From NCBI RefSeq assembly GCF_005889725.1, contig NZ_VCKX01000011.1:31936-95935 (forward strand): a stretch of 64,000 nucleotides of DNA, read 5' to 3'. The stretch is from Nonomuraea zeae. GTDB taxonomy: Bacteria; Actinomycetota; Actinomycetes; Streptosporangiales; Streptosporangiaceae. This document shows, in pieces, positions 43,294 through 51,762 of this stretch (the first letter of the stretch is position 1; the number at the start of each line of letters is the position of its first letter). Below the pieces are notes generated by a model. The model ran no database searches. It was given only the letters and a program-made list of their open reading frames with translations, and had not been told where the DNA came from. The position numbers were made by a program, and so were the translations under genes.

Positions 43294-44556
43294 ATGCTGG
43301 GCGCCATGACCATTCGTAGATTCAGCACGTTCGCTTCGCGGCTGGGAGCCGCGACTCTGGCCGCCGCGCTGCTCGCGGCGGGACCCGCGGCCGCCGCTGA
43401 GGACGGCGGCCTCGATCGGCAGCGGCTGCGCCAGACGCTGGACGCCGTGCATGAGGCCGGCATGTACGGCACCTATTCGAACGTCGTGGACGGCCGGCGG
43501 AGCTGGAAGGGCGCCGCAGGCGTCGCCGACGTCGAGACCGGCCGCCCGGCGCGTCCCGAGATGGTGCACCGAGCCGGGAGCATCACCAAGTCGTTCGTCG
43601 CGGTGGCCGTATTACAACAGGTCGGCAAGGGCACGATCGAGCTCGACGCCCCCATCGGCCGCTACCTGCCGGACTTGATCCCGGGTGAGCGCGGGCAGCA
43701 GATCACCGTACGCATGCTGCTCAACCACACCAGCCACATCGCCAACCACACCGGCGTGCTCTTCCCGACGATCGAGAGCCTGGACGCCAACCGCTTCAGC
43801 GTCTTCCCGCCGGAGGTGCTCGCGCGGGCGGGGCTCGGCGCCCCCGCGACCGGGCAGCCAGGGGTGACGCCCGGGGCGTACTCGAACACGAACTACGTCA
43901 TCGCCGGCCTGCTGCTGGAGAAGGTGACCGGTGAGAGTGCCGAGCGGTACATCACCGACCATGTCTTCCGGAAGGCCGGGCTGCGGCACACGTCGTTCCC
44001 GCGTACGCCGTACCTCCCCCGGCCGAGCTCCAAGGCGTACGAGGCGCTGTTCGGGCTCTTCGACCCGCCCAAGGACTACAGCGTCTACAACATGTCCTGG
44101 GCCTGGACGTCGGGTGCGGTCGCCTCGACGATGGAGGACCTCAACCGCTTCTTCCGGCTGCTGCTGCGCGGCGAGCTGCTCGACGCGACCCTGCTCGCCG
44201 AGATGCAGAAGACCGTGCCCATCCGGTCGTTCACCGGCGCGGTGCTCGACTACGGTCTCGGGATCTTCCCCCTCGACCTGCCGTGCGGCAGGTTCTGGGG
44301 GCACGACGGGAGCGTCCCGGGCATGGAGACCTTCGCGTTCGCCAGCGCCGACGGCGGCCGCCAGTTCGCCTTGGGCACCAACCTGAGGAACTATCAGCAG
44401 CTCGACGAGAACGGCAGTCCTGTCACGCACGCCATCGACTTCGCGATCGGGAACCACCTGGTGGAGGCGGCGTGCGGGCCTGACGCTGGGGCGGCGACCA
44501 GGGCGGCGCGGCCACTCCCGATGATCGGCGTGGACGGGGGCACGGCCACGCCATGA
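43294..44556 (+). CDS. Secreted serine hydrolase, beta-lactamase/DD-peptidase family
   Basis: The product has 420 residues from ATG 43294 (GGAAGG 5 bases upstream). A Sec signal (RRFSTFASRLGAATLAAALL) precedes a class C/DD-peptidase fold: SITKSFVAVAVLQQ (nucleophile Ser and Lys), YSNTNYVIAGLLLEKV (YxN motif) and WGHDGSVPGMETFA (HxG in place of KTG). HDG at the third box points to an esterase or DD-peptidase rather than a true beta-lactamase. It acts outside the membrane, perhaps on peptidoglycan stems or D-amino peptides. Confidence 0.9.
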   Translation: MLGAMTIRRFSTFASRLGAATLAAALLAAGPAAAAEDGGLDRQRLRQTLDAVHEAGMYGTYSNVVDGRRSWKGAAGVADVETGRPARPEMVHRAGSITKSFVAVAVLQQVGKGTIELDAPIGRYLPDLIPGERGQQITVRMLLNHTSHIANHTGVLFPTIESLDANRFSVFPPEVLARAGLGAPATGQPGVTPGAYSNTNYVIAGLLLEKVTGESAERYITDHVFRKAGLRHTSFPRTPYLPRPSSKAYEALFGLFDPPKDYSVYNMSWAWTSGAVASTMEDLNRFFRLLLRGELLDATLLAEMQKTVPIRSFTGAVLDYGLGIFPLDLPCGRFWGHDGSVPGMETFAFASADGGRQFALGTNLRNYQQLDENGSPVTHAIDFAIGNHLVEAACGPDAGAATRAARPLPMIGVDGGTATP

Positions 44557-44593
44557 CCGGCGGCGCGACGCGGGCGGGTGATCAGGATGATGA

Positions 44594-44664
44594 GAGCGGA
44601 GTGACGGGAGACTGTCACGATCCGCTCTGCGGGAGCCCGGGGGTGCGATTCCCCCGGGCGAACC
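44594..44664 (+). ncRNA. Group II intron 3' remnant: domains V and VI
   Basis: Positions 44594-44627 have the length and shape of group II domain V (34 nt). GAGCGGA pairs with TCCGCTC and contains the AGC catalytic triad. GTGACGG pairs with CTGTCAC around a GAGA (GNRA) tetraloop. The bulge region reads CACG as in known domain Vs. A domain VI-like hairpin follows, GCCCGGGGG (44635-44643) with CCCCCGGGC (44651-44659), then GAAC, a possible intron end. No bulged branch A is obvious. Domains I-IV and the reverse transcriptase are absent upstream, where the serine hydrolase ends at 44556. It may now act only as a terminator. Confidence 0.55.
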
Positions 44665-44679
44665 GGCCTGAGGGCAAGC

Positions 44680-46269
44680 TCAGAAATACCCTGCCCAGCC
44701 GGTCCCGCGGGACTGGGCGACCCCGAACGTGTTAGCGCCCTTGCCGTTCCAGATGTACAGGGTGCCGTTGTGGACGGCGGCCAGATCGGTGATGCCGTTC
44801 TGGTTGATGTCGCCGGGCGTCATCAACGTGCTCGCGTACTGTTCCCAGCTCGGTCCGATTTCCTGGCCGGCGGTGAAATTGTTGGCACCCTTGCCGTTCC
44901 AGACGAAGAGAACGTGGTCGGCCTTCCTCACCGCCGCCAGGTCACCGATCCCGTCGCCGTTGAAATCCCCGCCGATCGGCCGGGTGTAGACGCCCCAGTT
45001 GGCGCCGATGGCGGTCTTCGGGCCGAAGGCGTTCCCGCCCTCGCCGTTCCAGACGTACAGCGTGCCGTTGTACGTGGCCGCGATGTCGTCGTTGCCGTCC
45101 TGGTTGATGTCGCCGAGCGAGGTCAACGTACTCTCATACGGCGCCCAGCCCGGCCCGAGTTGCTGGGCGGAGGTGAAGTTGTTGGCACCCTTGCCGTTCC
45201 AGATGTGCAGGGTGTGGTCGTCCTTCTTCGAGGCGACCAGATCGGTGAGGCCGTCACGGTTGAAGTCACCCGCGATCGGCCGGCTGTAGGCGGCCCAGTT
45301 GGGCCCGGCGGGCGTGGCGGCGGCGAAGCCGTTGGCGCCCGTGCCGTTCCAGATGGTCAGCGTCCCGGTGGCGGCCGAGAAGAGGTCGCCGACCCCGTCG
45401 CGGTTGAAGTCCTGGTTCGCGCCGGTCATCACCGCGTAGTGCGAGCGGAGTTCGGCCGCTGTGAGCGCGCGGTTGTACATCGCGAACTTCCCGATCGCCC
45501 CCTTGAAATACGAGGCGAAGTTGCGCGTGCCCACCCGGACGGGAGCCGTGCCGGGCCTGGGCTTGACGATGACCTCGTCCTCCTGGCCCGGGCGATAGAC
45601 GAGGTTGTCGGAGCCGGAGAGCACGCCGTTCTTGTAGATGCGCACCTTCCCGTACGTGCCCTCGGAGGTGTCGAAGGTGATCGCGACGTGGATCCACTGG
45701 GTGACCGTCAGTGGGTGCTGGAAGGCGGCGCCGGCCCCGAATCCGCCCTCGGGGTTCCACGCGTAGCCGGAGATGCGGTTGGGGCGTTCCGGGTGGGACT
45801 TGTTGTACATGCGGCCGGCCCACTCCTGGTCGCCGCCCTCGCGGGACTTCGTGCCCTTCCCCATGAAGTAGATGTAGCCGTCCTGTTCCACGTCGGGGAA
45901 GTTCAGGGTGTGCGGCCTGATCCACGCCTCGACGGTGAACTTCCCGGTGGTGGAGATGTGGAAGGCCCTGGCGTCGGGCACCTCGAAATAGCCCGACGTG
46001 CCGTTGAAGACGGCGGCGCCGTCCCTGTTCGGGAGCTGTTCGGCGCTCGTGACGCCGCGGAAGGTGCCCTTGTACCCGTTGCCGGCCCGGTCGAGTTCCG
46101 TGCCGGCCGACGGGTGGGACAGCCGCCAGTACGCCGCGGGTTCGTGCGAGAGGACCAGTTGGTCGTACGGGCTCAACCCGCTTGCCTGAGCCGCGGCGGG
46201 CTCGGAGACGGCCACCGCCGCCGACATCGCTATCAGGGCGGCACAGACGCCGGATCTCATCCATCTCAT
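44680..46269 (-). CDS. Secreted LamG-fold protein with FG-GAP/VCBS repeats
   Basis: The product has 529 residues with a signal peptide (CAALIAMSAAVAVSEPAAAQ). Residues ~35-270 form a concanavalin-like LamG domain (EPAAYWRLSHPSAGTELDRA, KFTVEAWIRPHTLNFPDVEQ, GKVRIYKNGVLSGSDNLVYR). From ~280 to the end, FG-GAP-like repeats (DFNRDGLTDLVASKKDDHTL, HIWNGKGANNF, GDINQDGNDDIAATYNGTLY) carry DxNxDGxxD calcium-binding loops. It is probably an extracellular glycan-binding or adhesive protein, with no catalytic motif. It is separately transcribed from the sulfatase operon, whose terminator lies upstream. Confidence 0.85.
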   Translation of the reverse strand: MRWMRSGVCAALIAMSAAVAVSEPAAAQASGLSPYDQLVLSHEPAAYWRLSHPSAGTELDRAGNGYKGTFRGVTSAEQLPNRDGAAVFNGTSGYFEVPDARAFHISTTGKFTVEAWIRPHTLNFPDVEQDGYIYFMGKGTKSREGGDQEWAGRMYNKSHPERPNRISGYAWNPEGGFGAGAAFQHPLTVTQWIHVAITFDTSEGTYGKVRIYKNGVLSGSDNLVYRPGQEDEVIVKPRPGTAPVRVGTRNFASYFKGAIGKFAMYNRALTAAELRSHYAVMTGANQDFNRDGVGDLFSAATGTLTIWNGTGANGFAAATPAGPNWAAYSRPIAGDFNRDGLTDLVASKKDDHTLHIWNGKGANNFTSAQQLGPGWAPYESTLTSLGDINQDGNDDIAATYNGTLYVWNGEGGNAFGPKTAIGANWGVYTRPIGGDFNGDGIGDLAAVRKADHVLFVWNGKGANNFTAGQEIGPSWEQYASTLMTPGDINQNGITDLAAVHNGTLYIWNGKGANTFGVAQSRGTGWAGYF

Positions 46270-46380
46270 GAGCGGGCAGAATAGGGATTACCGGTATGCG
46301 CGCGGTATGTCCACAGGGGCGGGTTGCGCGGCCTTGCCTCCCCCGCCGGTCGAGCATCTCCAGCACGATGGCAGGCATGC

Positions 46381-46408
46381 GAAGTGCCCGGCAGGTGCCG
46401 GGCACTTC
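46381..46408 (-). terminator. Strong terminator closing the sulfatase operon
   Basis: GAAGTGCCCGGC (46381-46392) and GCCGGGCACTTC (46397-46408) form a perfect 12-bp stem with loop AGGT. It starts 4 bases after the stop codon of the tachylectin-like gene on the minus strand. Confidence 0.8.
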
Positions 46409-46412
46409 AGAC

Positions 46413-46910
46413 TCAGGTGACGGTGTCGGGGCTGGTTGACAGCAGCACCTGGGTCCAGCCCCCGGTGTCCACCGCGCCCTGCCCGGTCAGGTCATCGCCC
46501 TGGCCGTCCTGCGGGTCTTCGTCGAAGTAGCGGTGCAGCGACCCGTCGGCGATGCCGAACAGATGGCTCGACCCGTCGTAGGCCAGCAGGTCGTGGGTGT
46601 ATCCGGTCCCCAGAAACACCGGCGTCGCGAACGTGACCTTGTCCCGCACCGACACGATGTCCACCCGGTACAGCCGGCCGCCGGGAGCGTCCTCGGTCAC
46701 CAGCAGCGTGTTGAAATCCAAGGTCGCCATCGCCTTCGGCTTGAACCCCAGCGACACCTCCGACACCTCGGCACCCGCGGTCCGCTCACCTGTCGCCGCG
46801 TCGATCGAGGTGTAGGTCAGCCGCCCATCCGACAGCACCCCGTAGACCGACGCCACGCCGTGCGGGGACACGGTGCCGCAGTTGTGGCTTTCGACGTTGT
46901 TCCACTCCAT
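46413..46910 (-). CDS. Tachylectin-like beta-propeller protein, possibly 5'-truncated
   Basis: The 165-residue frame contains repeated beta-strand units such as ASVYGVLSDGRLTYTSIDAA and LLAYDGSSHLFGIADGSLHR, which resemble tachylectin-2/beta-propeller sugar-binding repeats. There is no signal peptide. The frame stays open upstream of the first ATG (46910) as far as the sulfatase stop at 46971 (CTGYTYGQGNG), so the gene may have lost its 5' end or started from another codon. It lies last in the sulfatase operon just before a terminator. A role in binding glycan is inference. Confidence 0.45.
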   Translation of the reverse strand: MEWNNVESHNCGTVSPHGVASVYGVLSDGRLTYTSIDAATGERTAGAEVSEVSLGFKPKAMATLDFNTLLVTEDAPGGRLYRVDIVSVRDKVTFATPVFLGTGYTHDLLAYDGSSHLFGIADGSLHRYFDEDPQDGQGDDLTGQGAVDTGGWTQVLLSTSPDTVT

Positions 46911-46970
46911 GCCGTTGCCCTGACCATAGGTGTACCCCGTACATCGATGCTCATGATGCTCGCCGGGTGA

Positions 46971-48359
46971 TCAGACAGCGTGCCCGGCGGTGGAGTCCTC
47001 CGTCCGGTGCCACGACTCGTCGATCTGGTCGGCCCATCCGCCGCTCGGGTCGGCCAGCTCGCCCTGGCGGCGGCGCAGCGCCGCCAGCAGCCCGCGAACG
47101 GTGTCGCCATGCGCCGGGTCTGCCGCCAGATCCCGGGTCTGCCAGGGGTCGGCGATCACGTCGAAGAGCTGGATCCGGCGGGCCGGCGCGTACGCGATCA
47201 GCGCCCACCGCCGGGTCCGCACCCCGCGCTGGAGATGCCGGTACGCCAGGAAGACCGGCTCGTCGTCCCCGGATTCGGTCAGGCTGGGGAACTCCACCGT
47301 GGCCGGCGCCGGCACGCCGGTGAGCGCGCACAGCGTCGGGAAGATGCTCGCCTGGTAGACCAGCCGGTCATCACGCACGCCGGATCGCACGCCCGGCCCG
47401 GCGAGCACGAGCGGCACCCGCACGCTGTGGTCGTACAGCGACTGCTTGCCCATCAGCCCGTGCTCGCCGAGGGCCAGCCCGTGGTCGCCGGAGAAGACCA
47501 CGATCGTGTCGCCGGCGAGGCCACGGCGGTCCAGATCGTCCAGGAGCCGGCCGATCTGCTCGTCGGCGTGCGAGGCGATGGCGAAGTACTCCCGGCGGTG
47601 CAGGCGCACCGCCTCGGGCGTACGCGGGAACGGCGCGAGCAACTCGTCGCGGATGAGGCGGTCGCCCTGGTCGAACGGGTGCTCCGGCAGCATGTTGGGC
47701 GGCAACCGCACCTCGTGGGCCGGGTATCGGTCGAGCCAGCGCGCCGGCGCCTGGCGTGGATCGTGCGGCGCGTGCAGCGCGAGGTGCAGGAAGAACGGAT
47801 CGGCGCCACCCGCCGCCGAGTCGAGGAAGCTCAGGGCCGAGTCCACCCACCGCCGGCTGGAGTGCACGACCTCGCCGTCGACGCGCATCCAGTGACCCTC
47901 GCCGGCCGGGTCGGCCGGGTCCCAGGTGTTGCCCGGCGCCGGCCGGCCGACATCCTGGCTGCCGTCCGGCAGTCGCGCCGGCGTCAGCATCGCGCCCGCG
48001 TACGGCCCGATCTCCTGGTAGCCGCGTCGCAGCGCGCGCTGCGGATTGTGCCACTTGCCGGTGAAGAAGGTCCGGTAGCCGGCCGCGCCGAAGACCTCAC
48101 CCAGCAGCGGCGTGTCCGACGAGTCGTCAACCGCGGCCTGAGCGTGGAACAACGAGCGCCCCGAGACGAGCATCGCCCGCGACGCGACGCAGACCGCGCC
48201 GGTCCAGGAGCCCTGGTTGACCGCGTGGGTGAACAACGTGCCACCGGCCGCCAGCCGGTCCAGGTTCGGCGTGTGCACCTGTCCGCTCGTCAGCGCCCAG
48301 TGCGTCCAGTCGTCCATGAAGACGAGCACGACGTTGGGCCGCCGCATGGGGCCGCTCAC
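46971..48359 (-). CDS. Sulfatase (formylglycine-dependent, Cys type)
   Basis: From GTG 48359, which overlaps the preceding stop (GTGA), the product has 462 residues; ATG 48347 is an alternative start. MRRPNVVLVFMDDWTHW holds metal-binding Asp residues. VCVASRAMLVSGR is the sulfatase signature CxASR, whose Cys is converted to formylglycine. FFTGKWHNP and FSGDHGLALGEHGLMGKQSL hold further active-site residues. It removes sulfate esters. No signal peptide is seen, so it may act in the cytoplasm on imported sulfated sugar. Confidence 0.9.
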   Translation of the reverse strand: MSGPMRRPNVVLVFMDDWTHWALTSGQVHTPNLDRLAAGGTLFTHAVNQGSWTGAVCVASRAMLVSGRSLFHAQAAVDDSSDTPLLGEVFGAAGYRTFFTGKWHNPQRALRRGYQEIGPYAGAMLTPARLPDGSQDVGRPAPGNTWDPADPAGEGHWMRVDGEVVHSSRRWVDSALSFLDSAAGGADPFFLHLALHAPHDPRQAPARWLDRYPAHEVRLPPNMLPEHPFDQGDRLIRDELLAPFPRTPEAVRLHRREYFAIASHADEQIGRLLDDLDRRGLAGDTIVVFSGDHGLALGEHGLMGKQSLYDHSVRVPLVLAGPGVRSGVRDDRLVYQASIFPTLCALTGVPAPATVEFPSLTESGDDEPVFLAYRHLQRGVRTRRWALIAYAPARRIQLFDVIADPWQTRDLAADPAHGDTVRGLLAALRRRQGELADPSGGWADQIDESWHRTEDSTAGHAV

Positions 48360-49579
48360 TGGGGACAGACGCTCAGCGACTGCTCGCCGAGGTCGGGGTT
48401 GTAGTAGTGGATCAGCTCCCGCTGGCGCAGGAAGGTGCCCCGGTAGACGCTGTCGTACGTCTCGGGCTTGTCCGGCAGGGCGTGCACGTAGAACGCGTAG
48501 ATGATCGAGAACTGCTCGACCGCCTGCTCGCTCTGCTTCTGCTGCTTCGCCCAGCGACGCAGCAGGTTGCACTGGTCCCCGCTGTCGAGCTGGGCGAACC
48601 GGTCGGTCTGGGAGGGCACTTCGAACCTCAGCACCGGGTGGCCGCCCGGGTCCTGCTGGTGTACGGCGCGGACGAAGTCGAAGTCCTCGGTACGGATCGA
48701 CGGCTCCAGCCCGTCCGCCGCGGCCTCGGCGTTCTGCCGCCAGCCATCGCCCTCCAGCACCTTGAACGACTTGGCATGGCCCCACGCGCCGGTGGCGAGG
48801 GTCCGCGCCGGCCAGGTGGTGTCGTTGGTGATGAGCTTCGGCCAGCCGCCATACGGGCAGGTCCGGTACGCCCCGGCGGCCGGATCCCAGTAGACCCCGC
48901 TCTGGATCTTCTGCACGACGCTCACCAGGTCCGCGTCCGGGAGCTTGAACGCCAGGTCGAGGAACATGAAGTCGTACAGATTCGCGGAGTCGGCCTGGTT
49001 GATCCGGCACGCGTGGTAGGTGATGTCCTGAACGCTGCGCGCCGGTTTCGCGCCACCGTCCTCGTCGCCGGCGGCACCGACGACCACACCCAGTTGGATC
49101 CCCACGTCCTTGAGGCCCTGCAAGGCGCAGTACGGCGAGGTGATCGTGTACTGGGCGGGCGGCAGGCTCACCGCCAGGCACGGCTCGGCCGGCGCCGGCG
49201 GCACACCGGTGGTGCACGGGGCGCCGGGCGCGATCGAGCAGTCGTTGCGCGCCTTGCCCGCGCGCAGGTACATCGGCGGCGTCAGCTGCGGGTTCGCGAC
49301 GACATGCTCGACCATGAACTCGGCGAAACTCCGCGAGTCGCCGCCTTCGCCGGTGTCGGCGGGACAGACGGCGGTGGACTCCAGCGCGGGGTTGTGCGGG
49401 CAGAACCAGCCGCCGTCCTGCTCCACGAGGAACGCGTCCCCCATGTCCTTCAGCGGATCGCTCGACCGGGTCTCGGCCGCGGCCGCCGCCGGGCCGGCAC
49501 TCGCGGGCGCCGGTGCCGGGGCGACGGTGAGCAGCAGCGCCACCAACGCGACCGCTAACGGCCTCAGCTGTCTAGACAT
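48356..49579 (-). CDS. Secreted protein of unknown function between two sulfatases
   Basis: The 407-residue protein has a Sec signal (LRPLAVALVALLLTVAPAPA) and a mature chain with about ten Cys (WFCPHNPALESTAVCPADTG; CSIAPGAPCTTGVPPAPAEP; ITYHACRINQADS; RTCPYGGWPKLIT). The family is not recognised and no catalytic signature was found. It is locked between the two sulfatase genes by short overlaps (4 bases with one, 8 with the other), so it is co-transcribed with the LacI-controlled importer. It is a candidate extracellular hydrolase or glycan-binding component of the same pathway. Confidence 0.8.
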   Translation of the reverse strand: MSRQLRPLAVALVALLLTVAPAPAPASAGPAAAAAETRSSDPLKDMGDAFLVEQDGGWFCPHNPALESTAVCPADTGEGGDSRSFAEFMVEHVVANPQLTPPMYLRAGKARNDCSIAPGAPCTTGVPPAPAEPCLAVSLPPAQYTITSPYCALQGLKDVGIQLGVVVGAAGDEDGGAKPARSVQDITYHACRINQADSANLYDFMFLDLAFKLPDADLVSVVQKIQSGVYWDPAAGAYRTCPYGGWPKLITNDTTWPARTLATGAWGHAKSFKVLEGDGWRQNAEAAADGLEPSIRTEDFDFVRAVHQQDPGGHPVLRFEVPSQTDRFAQLDSGDQCNLLRRWAKQQKQSEQAVEQFSIIYAFYVHALPDKPETYDSVYRGTFLRQRELIHYYNPDLGEQSLSVCPQ

Positions 49580-50918
49580 TGAGACTTCCCTCCCATGACG
49601 GCACGCGCAGCAGCCGTGCGAGCCTGTTGACCTCGTCGGGGTGCTGATCGGCCACGTCCGTCAGCTCGTGCGGGTCGGCGCCGCGGTCGTACAGCAGGTG
49701 CGCCTCGCCGGTGCGGACGAGCTTGAAGCGCCCGTCGTAGACCGCGCGCCAGTCGTCCAGCCCGCACCGCACGTGCGGCCGGTGCGCCGTGGCCGCACCC
49801 CGCAGGATCGGCCAGAGCGAGCGCCCGTCCATGCCGGGCAGCGGGCCGGCGCCGGCGCAGTCGAGGAACGTCGCCGTCAGGTCCTGCAGCGAGACCAGTG
49901 CGTCGCTGGTCACGCCGGCGTTCACGCCAGGACCCGAGACGATCATCGGCACCCCCATCGACGGGTGGTGCCACGTGCTCTTCGACCAGCGGCCGAGGTC
50001 GCCGAGCATCTCGCCGTGGTCGCTGCTGTAGACGACGAGCGTACGCTCCAGCTCGCCGCGGGCGGCGACCGCGGCGAGCAGCCGCCCGATGTGCCGGTCG
50101 ATGTTCTCCAGCATCGCGGCGTAGTTGCGGCGCACCCGCTGATGGGTGTCGGCGTCGAAGTCCTGGGCGGCCACGGGCGGCGGGAACGCCGCGTCGCGCC
50201 GGCGCCGCTGCATCCCGGCCGTGACGTCCATCGGGTTGTGCGGGCCGGTGAAGTTGACGGCCAGATACCAGGGCCGCCCCGGCTCGAACCCGGCCAGCAC
50301 GTCGAGCGCGTTCCGGGCGACCCAGTTGTCGCAGTACGCCTCCTCGGGCAGCGGGGTGGGCCGGGTGTTGACGTAGCTGGGCAGCTTGCCGTGCCGGGCG
50401 GCGAAGTCGGCGACGTGGGTGGCGGCGAGGCCTTCACGGTGCAGATACGCCATGTACGGTCCGGCCGGCCGCTCGGCGCCGCTGCTGACCGCGTCGATCT
50501 TTCCTTCGTTGTCGATGCCGTCGGTGAACCCCCACTCGGGAAGCAGCCGCCGGCCGTCCAGCCCCCAGTCCTGGGTCGCCTTGTGCAGGTCGAACTTGCC
50601 GACTCCGCCGACGCGATACCCGGTCGCACGTAGCCGCTGGTAGACCGTCTCCTGGTGGAGGGGGTAGTTCACCTGGTTGTTCGGCACGCCGCAGGCGTCG
50701 TAATCCCGCCCCGAGGCGAGACAGGCGCGTGCCGGCGCGCAGATCGGCGACGGTGTGACCGCGTTGACGAACCGGACTCCGCGCTCCATCAGCGCGGCCA
50801 GGTGCGGCATGTGCAGGGGGAGGTCAGGGGCGCTCGGGAGCCAGTCGTGCCGGTGCTGGTCCGGGAAGAGCAGCAGGATGTTCGGCCGCTCCGCGATCGA
50901 GCTAGTCCTTGACGGCAC
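49572..50918 (-). CDS. Sulfatase (formylglycine-dependent, CAPAR variant)
   Basis: GTG 50918 gives 448 residues. AERPNILLLFPDQHRHDW is the metal-binding start. SPICAPARACLASGR is the signature (CxPxR with Ala in place of Ser). VVYSSDHGEMLGDLGRWSKS and STWHHPSMGVPMIV complete the active site. No signal peptide. It overlaps the permease stop by 17 bases and the secreted protein gene by 8. The presence of two distinct sulfatases suggests a substrate with sulfate at more than one position. Both need a formylglycine-generating enzyme, which is not in this operon. Confidence 0.9.
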   Translation of the reverse strand: MPSRTSSIAERPNILLLFPDQHRHDWLPSAPDLPLHMPHLAALMERGVRFVNAVTPSPICAPARACLASGRDYDACGVPNNQVNYPLHQETVYQRLRATGYRVGGVGKFDLHKATQDWGLDGRRLLPEWGFTDGIDNEGKIDAVSSGAERPAGPYMAYLHREGLAATHVADFAARHGKLPSYVNTRPTPLPEEAYCDNWVARNALDVLAGFEPGRPWYLAVNFTGPHNPMDVTAGMQRRRRDAAFPPPVAAQDFDADTHQRVRRNYAAMLENIDRHIGRLLAAVAARGELERTLVVYSSDHGEMLGDLGRWSKSTWHHPSMGVPMIVSGPGVNAGVTSDALVSLQDLTATFLDCAGAGPLPGMDGRSLWPILRGAATAHRPHVRCGLDDWRAVYDGRFKLVRTGEAHLLYDRGADPHELTDVADQHPDEVNRLARLLRVPSWEGSLNV

Positions 50919-51762
50919 CGGCGACCCCCTCCACGAAGTAACGCTGCAGAAACAGGAAGAGCAGCACGATCGGGAGCAGGCCGATGGTCGCGGCGGCCAT
51001 CATGCCCGACCAGTCGGTGAACTCCTCGCCCTGGAAGGCGTACATGCCGACGGAGAGCGTGCGGAGCTCCGGACGGGTCAGCGTGAGCACGAGCGGAAGC
51101 AGGAAGTCGTTCCAGGCGTGCATGAACTGCAGGATGACCGCGACCGCGACCACGGGCTTGGCCAGCGGCAGATACACCCGCCAGAAGATGCGGAAGAAGC
51201 CCGCGCCGTCCAGCGCCGCCGCCTCGCCCAGCTCCTTCGGCAGCCGGCTGAAGTACCCGGCGAACAGCAACGTCGACACCACGTGCGCGCCGCCGGACTC
51301 GGCGAGCGTCAGACCCCACAACGACCCGTCGAGGTGCAGCTTGCCGATGAGGTCGACCACCGGGATGATCGTGTAGCCCTCGGGCAGGAAGATCACGGCA
51401 GCGAGCACCGCGATCACGGCAGGCTTGCCGGGAAACCGGTATCGGCCCAGGACGTAGCCCGTCATCGCCACGACGGTCACGGTGATGGCGATCGACAGGC
51501 CCGTGACGAAGACGGTGTTGAGGAAGTACTCCCCCATCCGCGCGTCACGCCACGCCCGAACGTAGTTCTCCAGGTGCAGCACGCTGGAGAAGACGCCGAG
51601 GCCGTCGAAGACCTCGGCGTTCGCCTTCAGTGACGTGCCGGCCATCCAGATCAGCGGATAGATCCAGACCAGGCAGACCGCGAGGAGCACGGCCGAGATC
51701 ACGGCCGACCGGATCCGGTGGGCGTGGCGCGGCGACCCGGTCGAGTGTCGCTTGCCCGTCAC
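50902..51762 (-). CDS. Sugar ABC transporter permease (MalG type)
   Basis: GTG 51762 overlaps the upstream permease stop (GTGA) and gives 286 residues with about six membrane segments. The EAA loop is GEAAALDGAGFFRIFWRVYL, and AWNDFLLPLV matches the MalG-type WNDF motif. It is the second channel subunit of the sulfated-glycan importer. Confidence 0.9.
   Translation of the reverse strand: MTGKRHSTGSPRHAHRIRSAVISAVLLAVCLVWIYPLIWMAGTSLKANAEVFDGLGVFSSVLHLENYVRAWRDARMGEYFLNTVFVTGLSIAITVTVVAMTGYVLGRYRFPGKPAVIAVLAAVIFLPEGYTIIPVVDLIGKLHLDGSLWGLTLAESGGAHVVSTLLFAGYFSRLPKELGEAAALDGAGFFRIFWRVYLPLAKPVVAVAVILQFMHAWNDFLLPLVLTLTRPELRTLSVGMYAFQGEEFTDWSGMMAAATIGLLPIVLLFLFLQRYFVEGVAGAVKD

Noticed and set aside
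44635..44659. Simple intrinsic terminator for the serine hydrolase
   Set aside because: It may serve as one, but together with the preceding 34-nt domain V-like structure the group II intron reading explains more of the sequence.
46971..49217. 748-codon minus-strand frame read as one giant sulfatase
   Set aside because: Its first ~280 codons are an out-of-frame read of the secreted-protein gene. The sulfatase begins at GTG 48359 or ATG 48347.
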